39,043 nt of DNA, taken from positions 1 through 39,043 of the forward strand of contig JAFXZW010000085.1 in NCBI GenBank assembly GCA_017541035.1, in the 5' to 3' direction. Source of the stretch: Eubacterium sp. (GTDB lineage Bacteria; Bacillota; Clostridia; Lachnospirales; Lachnospiraceae). A model generated the notes under the pieces. It saw nothing but the letters and a program-made list of their open reading frames with translations, was not told the origin of the DNA and made no database searches. Position 1 is the stretch's first letter, and each line of letters opens with the position of its first letter. The position numbers were made by a program, and so were the translations under genes. This document shows positions 7,683-14,930 of the stretch, piece by piece.

Positions 7683-9239
7683 TCAGCCGGGAATATGCCC
7701 CGGACCACTCCGGTGTCCCCCGATCTGTCCGTTGCGTTCCATGGCAGTAGCGCCTTCCTCCAGGCTCATCCCCTTCAACAGCGCGTTCTTGCCGTACTTT
7801 TTCCGGATGTCCAGCACGGCCTGCTGGATACTCCGTTCCTTCTCGCGTTCCCGTTCCTCCTGCTCTTTTTCACGTCTTCCCTCCTCGGAGAAATCGGTAA
7901 AAAGGTCCAGCTGCCTTCCCTCCTCCATCTTCGGAGTCTTCGGGACTTCCGAAAAGGGAATGACATGATTGGCTCCCAGATACATCCTGCGAATGGTGAG
8001 CTCCGGATTCACGATCCGGTCAAAGAGGCGCAGCACCGCTGCGGTGATCTCCTTCCCGGAGGATGTATGACCGGAGAGATTTTCGGAGCCATGAGCGTTA
8101 CGGGGCACCTCTCTTCCGTAATAATCTTTTTTGATTTCTCCCTGATAATGTTCCGCTCTTTTTTCTCCGGAAAGATTCTCGATATCATAACCGATGGTAA
8201 GCGTCATCTGATCCGTAACAAGTCCCTTCCCCACCAGATCCAGAACCATCCCATCCGCCATCTCATGAATGACCAGTCTGGCTTTGTCCGTCGGATATGG
8301 TCCGGAAAGCACCTGCCCGGAGGAAAGGGAATTCTCCTTCGGCCTGTAGTTACGGATATCCGACATTTCCGTAGGTTCATACCCCCAGGCATGATCGATC
8401 AGCAGCTCCGCATTGATCCCGAACATATGATAGAGCAGGTCTTCATTTTCCAGCGAACAGCGGGCGATGTCGCCCATTGTATAAAGCCCGCGGGCTTCCA
8501 GCTTCCGGGCGGTAGCCGGACCAACCCGCCAGAAATCCGTAAGTGGTCTGTGTGTCCAAAGCATTTTCCGGTAACTCATTTCATCCAGTTCGGCGATACG
8601 TACACCGTCTGCATCGGCATCAATATGCTTGGCCACGATATCCATTGCAATCTTCGCAAGATAGGGATTGGTCCCGATGCCTGCGGTGGCTGTGATCCCC
8701 GTCTTCCGCATCACCTCCCGGATCATGCGGATGGCCATTTCATGCGGAGTCATCTTTCCCGTTTTCAGATAAGAGGTCACATCGATAAAAACCTCATCCA
8801 CAGAATATGGGAAAATGTCCTCCGGTGCAACATACTGCAGGTAAATACTGTAAATGCGGGCGCTGTATTCCATGTAATACGCCATCCGGGGAGGAGCAAC
8901 CACGTAGGAAAGGGACAGGGAGGGGTTTCCTTCCAGTTCTTCCCTGTCAGCGGATTCTCCGGTGAAATCTCTTCCCTTCAGGGCCTTTTTCCGAAGCGCA
9001 TTCACCTCACGTACCCGCTGTACCACCTCAAAAAGGCGCGCTCTTCCGGAGATTCCGTAGCTCTTCAGCGACGGAGTGACCGCAAGACAGATGGTTTTTT
9101 CGGTCCGGGACGGATCCGCCACCACCAGGTTCGTCCGAAGGGGATCCATGCCTCTTTCCACACATTCCACAGAGGCATAGAAGGATTTCAGATCGATGCA
9201 GACATAATAATGAACTTTTGAAGAAAAAGCATCGTCCAT
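7683..9239 (-). CDS. Y-family translesion DNA polymerase (UvrX/DinB-like)
   Basis: The 518-residue protein is a UmuC/DinB-type polymerase that copies past DNA lesions. The catalytic acid motifs are visible: IDLKSFYASVE at about 15-25, with the first metal Asp at about 16, and YSVDEVFIDVT for the second and third acids. A helix-hairpin-helix region (WRVGPATARKLEARG) and a little-finger domain follow. A highly charged EKEQEEREREKERS segment then leads to KYGKNALLKGMSLEEGATA, a C-terminal tail common in the UvrX-like branch. ATG 9239 is preceded by AAAGAGAG; the ATG at 9266 has no site. It is paired with the downstream YolD gene. I see no LexA-type GAAC-N4-GTTC box upstream. Confidence 0.93.
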   Translation of the reverse strand: MDDAFSSKVHYYVCIDLKSFYASVECVERGMDPLRTNLVVADPSRTEKTICLAVTPSLKSYGISGRARLFEVVQRVREVNALRKKALKGRDFTGESADREELEGNPSLSLSYVVAPPRMAYYMEYSARIYSIYLQYVAPEDIFPYSVDEVFIDVTSYLKTGKMTPHEMAIRMIREVMRKTGITATAGIGTNPYLAKIAMDIVAKHIDADADGVRIAELDEMSYRKMLWTHRPLTDFWRVGPATARKLEARGLYTMGDIARCSLENEDLLYHMFGINAELLIDHAWGYEPTEMSDIRNYRPKENSLSSGQVLSGPYPTDKARLVIHEMADGMVLDLVGKGLVTDQMTLTIGYDIENLSGEKRAEHYQGEIKKDYYGREVPRNAHGSENLSGHTSSGKEITAAVLRLFDRIVNPELTIRRMYLGANHVIPFSEVPKTPKMEEGRQLDLFTDFSEEGRREKEQEEREREKERSIQQAVLDIRKKYGKNALLKGMSLEEGATAMERNGQIGGHRSGPGHIPG

Positions 9240-9251
9240 GGCAAAACTCTC

Positions 9252-9280
9252 TTTACAGTGATTCATTTCTGCGGTATATT
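9252..9280 (+). promoter_or_regulatory. Sigma-A promoter of the HD-GYP gene
   Basis: TTTACA (9252-9257) and TATATT (9275-9280) are 17 nt apart, giving a leader of about 45 nt to ATG 9334. It lies in the 94-bp region divergent from the polymerase gene. Confidence 0.6.
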
Positions 9281-9333
9281 AAAGTGTAAACCTGTTTTCA
9301 GTGAACTGTGATTAAATAGTAAAGGCTGTACAG

Positions 9334-10596
9334 ATGAAGATCAACCTTAACGAAATTTTATATGCTTTCTCCCTCGGGCTGGATGCGGCGGAAGTTGAAT
9401 ACCTCGGCGTTACGCCGGGGCATTCCAAACGTATCGCCGCCATCGGCATTTTGGCGGGGAAAACGCTCGGTCTCACAGATAACGAGCTGGTTGATCTTGC
9501 CGCATATTCCATCCTCCACGATAATGCTCTGACCGAATTCAATCAGGAGGAGATCGAATACAAGAAATACAACGGCGGCCGTGCCTACAGCCATGAAGAC
9601 TTTCTGATCCGGCACTGCACCATCGGCGAGATCAACACAAAGCTGCTTCCCTTCCGGACCAATAACCGGGATGTGATCCTTCTGCATCATGAAAATGCGG
9701 ATGGTTCCGGTCCCTTTCAGCGCCAGAGTCAGCGGACTCCTATCAAGGCACAGCTTATTCATCTGGGGGATCTGATTGATACACATTTCAATCTGCTGGA
9801 TCCCTCCGAAGATAATCTCAACGCCATCCTGTACTATGTCCGTTCCAATACGGGAACGCTTTTCTCCCGGGAAGTGACAGACGCATTTTACGGGGGCGTG
9901 AAGAAAAAGCAGATGAAAATCTTCCATCCATCGAATATCGATGGCTTCCTGCGCGGCACCGTCCGCAAGCATGCGGACGAATACAGTCCCAAGGAAGTGG
10001 AGAATCTGGCTACTCTGATCGCGAGGATCATCGATTTCAAATCCCATTATACCTGCAAGCACTCTCTGGGTGTTGCCCAGAAGGCCCTGAAGATGGCGAT
10101 TCATTTCAATTATCCGGAGGATAAAGCCATCCGCTACTATCTGGCCGGTGCACTGCATGATGTCGGAAAGCTGATGATCCACAATGACATTCTGAAAAAG
10201 CCCGGAAAACTGACGGATGAAGAATACCTTGTCATGAAGAGCCACGCTCACTACACATACGAAATCCTGCGAAACCTGAAGGGCATGCAGGATATCACAG
10301 CCTGGGCCTCCCATCACCACGAGAAGCTGAACGGACAGGGTTATCCCTTCGGTCTTTCGGAAAAAGACCTCTCCCAGGAGGAGCGTACCATGACCTGCGT
10401 GGATATCTATCAGGCTCTCACTGAGGAACGTCCCTACAAGACGGGCTTCTCCCACAACCAGACCATGCAGATGCTGTATGAAATGGCCAGACGGGGGGAA
10501 ATTGACGAAACCATCGTGGATGCCGTCCATTATGTATTCCAGTTTGATAATCCGCAGGCCTTCGCCTATGGAACGGAGGTTCTCACCACCAGATAG
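9334..10596 (+). CDS. Tandem HD-GYP protein, predicted c-di-GMP phosphodiesterase
   Basis: The 420-residue soluble protein appears to hold two HD-type modules. The C-terminal one (about 235-410) is a complete HD-GYP: His243, HDVGK at 275-279, His304/306, the HHH cluster at 327-329 and NGQGYP at 333-338. HD-GYP domains hydrolyse cyclic di-GMP using a bi- or trimetal centre. The N-terminal module (about 25-155) mirrors this layout with His30, LHDNA at 61-65, HH at 118-119 and GSGP at 124-127, but it lacks the Lys and the GYP, so it is probably inactive or regulatory. No membrane or receiver domain is present. ATG 9334 follows AAAGG. The gene is monocistronic, with its own promoter and terminator. 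Confidence 0.88.
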   Translation: MKINLNEILYAFSLGLDAAEVEYLGVTPGHSKRIAAIGILAGKTLGLTDNELVDLAAYSILHDNALTEFNQEEIEYKKYNGGRAYSHEDFLIRHCTIGEINTKLLPFRTNNRDVILLHHENADGSGPFQRQSQRTPIKAQLIHLGDLIDTHFNLLDPSEDNLNAILYYVRSNTGTLFSREVTDAFYGGVKKKQMKIFHPSNIDGFLRGTVRKHADEYSPKEVENLATLIARIIDFKSHYTCKHSLGVAQKALKMAIHFNYPEDKAIRYYLAGALHDVGKLMIHNDILKKPGKLTDEEYLVMKSHAHYTYEILRNLKGMQDITAWASHHHEKLNGQGYPFGLSEKDLSQEERTMTCVDIYQALTEERPYKTGFSHNQTMQMLYEMARRGEIDETIVDAVHYVFQFDNPQAFAYGTEVLTTR

Positions 10597-10600
10597 CAAG

Positions 10601-10628
10601 AGTGCACCACCGAAGTGGTGCACTTTTT
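10601..10628 (+). terminator. Intrinsic terminator of the HD-GYP gene
   Basis: A perfect 10-bp stem, AGTGCACCAC with GTGGTGCACT, has a CGAA tetraloop and is followed by TTTT. It starts five bases after the stop codon. It also separates this gene from the convergent map gene. Confidence 0.92.
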
Positions 10629-10679
10629 CTATCTGTCTCAACGCCCTCCCGGCAAAAGGGGATCGTCTGTGGGGACGCC

Positions 10680-11555
10680 TTAGTAGCTTATGATCTCATG
10701 CCCGTCCTCGGTCACAAGAACCTGAATCTCCCACTGGGCGGAAAGAGAACCGTCCTCCGTATAAACTGTCCAGTCATTTTCCTCATCCACAAAGATTTCC
10801 GGTTTACCCATATTGACCATTGGCTCAATGGTGAACATCATTCCGGGAACCATCAGCATATCCGTTCCCCGCTTCGTGGTATAGCCAACCCAGGGATCCT
10901 CATGAAAGGCAAGGCCGACACCATGTCCGCCGATCTCACGTACAACGGAATACCCGTTTTCCTTTATGTAATCATTGACGGCCTGTCCCATATCTCCCAG
11001 GAAACCCCAGGGCTTCACCTGTTCAAGGCCTCTGTAAACGCTTTCCCGTACAACCTCCACCAGCTTCTGATTCTCGGGTGCCACATTTCCCATCAGGAAC
11101 ATGCGGGATGAATCCGAAAAATAACCGTTCAGAATCGTGGAACAGTCCACATTGATAATGTCCCCATCCTGCAGGATCTCATCCGGTGAGGGAATGCCGT
11201 GGCAGACCGCATCATTGATGGATGTGCAGACACTCTTTGGAAAGCCCTCATAGTTAAGGGGTGCCGGAATGGCTCCTCTTTTCGTCGTTACCTCATAGAC
11301 GATCCGGTCGATATCCTCTGTGCTCATACCGATGCAGATCTTATCCGCCACCACATCCAGCGCCTCGATATTTACCTTTGCACTCTCCCGGATCTTCTCT
11401 ATCTGATCCGGCGTCTTGATCAGCTTATGATCAGGTACCAGATGTCCCTGCTTCCGGAACATCTCGATCCTGTGATCGAATTCCTCATGACATTGTTTGT
11501 ACTTTTTACCGCTTCCACACCAGCAGGCATCATTTCTGCCGAGTTTCTTTTCCAT
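10680..11555 (-). CDS. map: Methionine aminopeptidase type I with N-terminal SEC-C zinc motif
   Basis: It removes the initiator methionine from nascent proteins at the ribosome. All five metal ligands of the pita-bread fold are visible: Asp137, Asp148, His211, Glu244 and Glu276, plus substrate His119. The N-terminus carries a SEC-C motif, CWCGSGKKYKQCH at 11-23, which binds zinc and probably docks the enzyme to ribosomes or partners. SEC-C-extended MetAPs are common in Clostridia, so a second shorter map gene may exist elsewhere. The length of 291 residues fits this subtype. ATG 11555 follows AAGGAG. It lies 60 bases downstream of thiG on the same strand, with no terminator between. Confidence 0.96.
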   Translation of the reverse strand: MEKKLGRNDACWCGSGKKYKQCHEEFDHRIEMFRKQGHLVPDHKLIKTPDQIEKIRESAKVNIEALDVVADKICIGMSTEDIDRIVYEVTTKRGAIPAPLNYEGFPKSVCTSINDAVCHGIPSPDEILQDGDIINVDCSTILNGYFSDSSRMFLMGNVAPENQKLVEVVRESVYRGLEQVKPWGFLGDMGQAVNDYIKENGYSVVREIGGHGVGLAFHEDPWVGYTTKRGTDMLMVPGMMFTIEPMVNMGKPEIFVDEENDWTVYTEDGSLSAQWEIQVLVTEDGHEIISY

Positions 11556-11615
11556 TTCTTCTCTCCTTCGCTTTTTCTTCCCGGTACTCCCAATATCCGA
11601 AAAGACGCGCTGTCT

Positions 11616-12362
11616 TTATCTGATCTTTCGTCCCCCGCGCAGTAACGCCGGGTCATGTTTATGGCTGAGATAGCCTGCCCTTCCTGCTTCTATGGCCATT
11701 CGGAAAGCCTCCGCCATCAGTCCCAGATCATCCGCAGTAGCCAGGGCCGTATTCGCCATGACCCCGGCACAGCCCAGTTCCATCGCCTCACAGGCCTGTG
11801 AGGGCTGTCCGATCCCGGCGTCTACTATGATCGGAAGCGGGATCTCCTGGATCAGATCCTGGATAAAATCCCGGGTCTGAAGTCCTCTGCTGGAACCACT
11901 GGGGGATGCAAGCGGCATCAGGGCCGCAGCCCCCGCCGCGAAAAGCTGTTTTCCCGTCCGGAGATCCGGATAGAAATACGGGAATACGGTATATCCTTCC
12001 TTTGCCAGACATTCTGTTGCTTCAACGGTGGCATTTCCGTCCGGAAGCAGATAACGGCTGTCATTCATGATCTCAACCTTGATCCGCTTTCCCAGCCCCC
12101 GGTCTCTGGCTAAATGTGCCATATTGACTGCCTCATCCGCTGTATGCGCTCCCAGGGTATTCGGCAGGATCCGGATTCCCTCGGGGATCAGCGGAAGGGG
12201 GCTCTCCGGATCATCCAGCATCCGGATCGCCACGGAGATCATTTCCACTCCGGCATGGGCGATGGCTGAATCGATCAGTGCTTTCGTATACCGGGATGTC
12301 TTTCCCGAGCCCAGAAAAAAACGGGAGGAGAAGGTCTCATCACCTATCACCAGTACATCCAT
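11616..12362 (-). CDS. thiG: Thiazole synthase ThiG
   Basis: ThiG builds the thiazole phosphate ring of thiamine from deoxyxylulose 5-phosphate, dehydroglycine and ThiS thiocarboxylate. The 248-residue TIM-barrel shows FFLGSGKT near the N-terminus, the Schiff-base Lys95 in IKVE, PYFYPD, the LMPLASPSGSSRG phosphate loop, IIVDAGIGQPSQA and GVMANTALA. It reads as full length. ATG 12362 follows GAGAGGAG, and a promoter lies at 12407-12435. Unusually, no thiS, thiF, thiH or thiE is beside it; the only same-strand neighbour is map downstream. No TPP riboswitch (THI box) is visible in the short leader. Confidence 0.93.
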   Translation of the reverse strand: MDVLVIGDETFSSRFFLGSGKTSRYTKALIDSAIAHAGVEMISVAIRMLDDPESPLPLIPEGIRILPNTLGAHTADEAVNMAHLARDRGLGKRIKVEIMNDSRYLLPDGNATVEATECLAKEGYTVFPYFYPDLRTGKQLFAAGAAALMPLASPSGSSRGLQTRDFIQDLIQEIPLPIIVDAGIGQPSQACEAMELGCAGVMANTALATADDLGLMAEAFRMAIEAGRAGYLSHKHDPALLRGGRKIR

Positions 12363-12406
12363 AAATGCTCCTCTCGAACATTATTCACACATACACTACC
12401 ATTGTC

Positions 12407-12435
12407 ATTATACCGCGAAATACCTCTTTAAGCAA
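12407..12435 (-). promoter_or_regulatory. Sigma-A promoter of thiG
   Basis: On minus, TTGCTT (12435-12430) and a consensus TATAAT (12412-12407) are 17 nt apart. The leader to ATG 12362 would be about 40 nt. Confidence 0.65.
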
Positions 12436-12448
12436 AGGAATTTTGCAA

Positions 12449-12478
12449 GAGAAAAGGGACGGTCACGCAGACCGTCCC
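12449..12478 (-). terminator. Intrinsic terminator of the EF-G paralogue gene
   Basis: On minus, GGGACGGTC-TGCGT-GACCGTCCC forms a 9-bp stem followed by TTTTCTCTT. It lies nine bases past the stop codon. Its GGGACGGT arm and the adjoining AAAA are shared with the terminator at 26298-26342. Confidence 0.9.
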
Positions 12479-12486
12479 GATTCATC

Positions 12487-14571
12487 TTATACCTTTTCTT
12501 CATCCGCCTTGTTGGCTTCGATCTCTTTCTTTGCCACTTCCTCCGGTGCCTGCTCATAGCGAGCGAATTCATAGGAGAAGGTGCCGCTGCCGCGGGTCAT
12601 GGAATACAGACTGGTATCATAACCGTACAGCTCAAGGTACGGAATGTCTGCCATAACCTCCTGCTGACCGCCTTCTACCGGGTTCATTCCCAGAACGCGG
12701 GCACGCCGCTTATTAAGATCACCCATGATATCTCCCGTGAACTCGTCCGGAGCCAGCACCTTAAGGGATGCTACCGGCTCAAGGAGAACGGGATTAGCAG
12801 CCATGAAGCCCTGCTTAAAGGCCTGCTGGGTTGCCACCTTGAAGGCAAGCTCGGAAGAATCCACTGCGTGATAGCTTCCGTCATAAAGCACGGCCTTTAC
12901 ACCGATAACCGGATATCCGGCCAGAGGGCCCTTCTTTACCGATTCATCCAGTCCCTTTTCCACAGCAGGGAAATAGTTCTTCGGTACGGCGCCGCCCACT
13001 ACGGTCTCTTCGAAAATGTAAGGCGTATCCATATCTCCGGAGGGCTCAAAGGTCATCTTAACATGACCGTACTGTCCGTGTCCACCGGTCTGCTTCTTAT
13101 ACTTGTACTCCGTATCCGCCTTTTTCCGGATGGTCTCCTTAAAGGCGATACGCGGGCGGAGCAGCTCGATCTCCACCTTGTACTTCTCCAGGAGCACACT
13201 CTGCGCGGTTTCCAGATGACGGTTGCTGATACCGTAAAGCAGCGTCTGACCGTTTGCGCCGTCATTTTCTACACGGAGTGTCAGATCCTCCATCATCATC
13301 TTGGCAAGACCCTGAGCGATCTTATCCTCCTCGCCCTTCTTCACTGCCTTATAACGCTTATAAACATAAGGCTTGGAAATGTTGGTCCGGATGTAGGTAA
13401 CGGGCATCTTTCTCGTGGAAAGAGTATCCGTGGTCTGGCTTACGGAAAGCTTGGCCAGTGCGCCGATATCGCCGGCATGCAGCTCGCTGACTTCCTCTGC
13501 CTTGTTACCGGTCATTACATAAAGTCGGCCGATCTTCTCCTCTGCATCTCTGTGATAATTGAAGAGTACATCATCTGTCTTCAGAACGCCGGAATTCACC
13601 TTGATCAGAGAATACTTACCGATAAAGGGATCCGCAATGGTCTTGAAGATATATGCGGACTTCGGCTTGGAGAAGTCATAATTTGCGTCAAAGACTTCAT
13701 TGTTCAGGGTATTGATGCCGGCCACCTTACACTGATCCGGGCTCGGGAAATACTTGATGATGTCCACCATCAGTGTGAACATACCGCGGGCCATGGTGTT
13801 GGAACCCATCAGTACCGGAACGATGGAGCCTTCATGTACGCTGACACGAAGTGCCTGACGGATCTCATCCTCGGAGAACTCTTCGCCGGAGAAATACCGA
13901 TCCATGAACTCTTCGCTGGTCTCTGCAACCGCTTCCATCAGAGCTTCCCGGCAGATTGCCAGATTCTCCTTCAGATAATCCGGCATATCCACTTTATCGA
14001 TCTTGCCCTGATCATTCCACTTCTTTGCCTGCTGCTGGATGACATTGACATAACCCACAAACTGCTCATTCTCGCGATAGGGCAGGTGGAAGGGAGCAAT
14101 CCTCTTTCCGTAAAGGTCCTGCAGCTCCTCCACTACCTGACGGTAGCTGGCCTTGTCGATATCCATATCTGTTACGAAAAACATCCGGGGCAGTTTTCTC
14201 TTCTCGCAGAACTCCCAGGCTCTTCTGGTTCCGGCTTCAATACCGGACTTGCCGGAAATGACGATGATCGCCGCATCCGCAACCGAAGCTGCTTCCTCAG
14301 CCTCGCCGATAAAATCATGATAACCCGGTGTATCCAGAATATTCACCTTGCAGTCATCCCACAGGATCGGGATCACGGAAGTCTTGATGGAAATGCCCTG
14401 CTTCACCTCTTCCTTTTCGTAATCCGAAATCGTATTTCCGTTTTCGGTTACACCCATACGTGTGGTCATGCCTGAAAGATAAGCCATTGCTTCTACAAGC
14501 GATGTCTTGCCGCTGCCTCCGTGGCCAAGAAGCACCACGTTCCGGATCTTGTCCGTCGTAAATACCTTCAT
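12487..14571 (-). CDS. Elongation factor G paralogue (EF-G2 / TetM-like translational GTPase)
   Basis: The 694-residue protein has the five-domain architecture of EF-G. G1 is GHGGSGKTS at 16-24 and G3 is DTPGYHDF at 80-87. A domain II/III block follows, then the domain IV segment KQTGGHGQYGHVKM and a C-terminal domain V (LGMNPVEGGQQEVMADIPY). It differs from canonical FusA: the switch I region reads SDYEKEEVKQGISI rather than the usual ERGITI form, and the G4 position reads VTDMDID at 133-139 instead of NKxD. It therefore belongs to the second EF-G lineage, which may act in recycling, back-translocation or stress translation, not the main fusA. ATG 14571 follows AAGGAGGAGG. It is monocistronic with a terminator; no str-operon neighbours are present. 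Confidence 0.9.
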   Translation of the reverse strand: MKVFTTDKIRNVVLLGHGGSGKTSLVEAMAYLSGMTTRMGVTENGNTISDYEKEEVKQGISIKTSVIPILWDDCKVNILDTPGYHDFIGEAEEAASVADAAIIVISGKSGIEAGTRRAWEFCEKRKLPRMFFVTDMDIDKASYRQVVEELQDLYGKRIAPFHLPYRENEQFVGYVNVIQQQAKKWNDQGKIDKVDMPDYLKENLAICREALMEAVAETSEEFMDRYFSGEEFSEDEIRQALRVSVHEGSIVPVLMGSNTMARGMFTLMVDIIKYFPSPDQCKVAGINTLNNEVFDANYDFSKPKSAYIFKTIADPFIGKYSLIKVNSGVLKTDDVLFNYHRDAEEKIGRLYVMTGNKAEEVSELHAGDIGALAKLSVSQTTDTLSTRKMPVTYIRTNISKPYVYKRYKAVKKGEEDKIAQGLAKMMMEDLTLRVENDGANGQTLLYGISNRHLETAQSVLLEKYKVEIELLRPRIAFKETIRKKADTEYKYKKQTGGHGQYGHVKMTFEPSGDMDTPYIFEETVVGGAVPKNYFPAVEKGLDESVKKGPLAGYPVIGVKAVLYDGSYHAVDSSELAFKVATQQAFKQGFMAANPVLLEPVASLKVLAPDEFTGDIMGDLNKRRARVLGMNPVEGGQQEVMADIPYLELYGYDTSLYSMTRGSGTFSYEFARYEQAPEEVAKKEIEANKADEEKV

Positions 14572-14696
14572 TCGTTTACCTCCTCCTTACGTGTAAAATA
14601 ACACCCGTTCCATTGTACACTATTCCGCCCCTGTAAAGCCATAGTTTTTTGCATTATTTTGTGAAAAAACATATCCGGATTCAATGTTATGTAAAC

Positions 14697-14912
14697 CTAA
14701 TAGATGGTTTTGATCTCACCGGTTATTCCGTACCTTTCCCGGAAGGTTCTAAGCTCCCCCTCCGAGCGGATCAGCATGATCTCCTCAAAGGCTCCGGTGG
14801 ACAGATCCTGAAAACCCGCAACCCTTTCTCCGGTACAGATACTGGCCCGGATCACCGGTTTCTTCTTCGTCTCGTCCCAGCTGATCCTTTCCTCTTTTTT
14901 CTTAAACAGCAT
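14697..14912 (-). CDS. Small conserved protein of unknown function
   Basis: This 71-residue protein starts with a basic stretch, MLFKKKEERISWDE, followed by KKPVIRASICTGERVAGF and a segment EEIMLIRSEGELRTFRERYGI. The pattern looks familiar from Lachnospiraceae genomes, but I cannot assign a function or a named domain. There is one Cys, no signal peptide and no membrane segment. ATG 14912 follows GGGAGGAG by four bases. It starts 18 bases after the stop of the membrane/spermidine-synthase-like gene and is presumably co-transcribed with it. No terminator is obvious downstream before the EF-G paralogue gene, whose start lies 126 bases away on the same strand. Confidence 0.75.
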   Translation of the reverse strand: MLFKKKEERISWDETKKKPVIRASICTGERVAGFQDLSTGAFEEIMLIRSEGELRTFRERYGITGEIKTIY

Positions 14913-14930
14913 TTGCTCCTCCCCCGGGGA

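Noticed and set aside
12067-14475. 802-codon plus-strand frame
   Set aside because: It is antisense to thiG and the EF-G paralogue, spans their intergenic terminator, and shows no domain. It reflects codon bias of the minus-strand genes.
14572-14700. Promoter of the EF-G paralogue gene
   Set aside because: TTTACA and TACAAT occur on minus, but only 14 nt apart, and no better-spaced pair is visible. I could not support a specific site.
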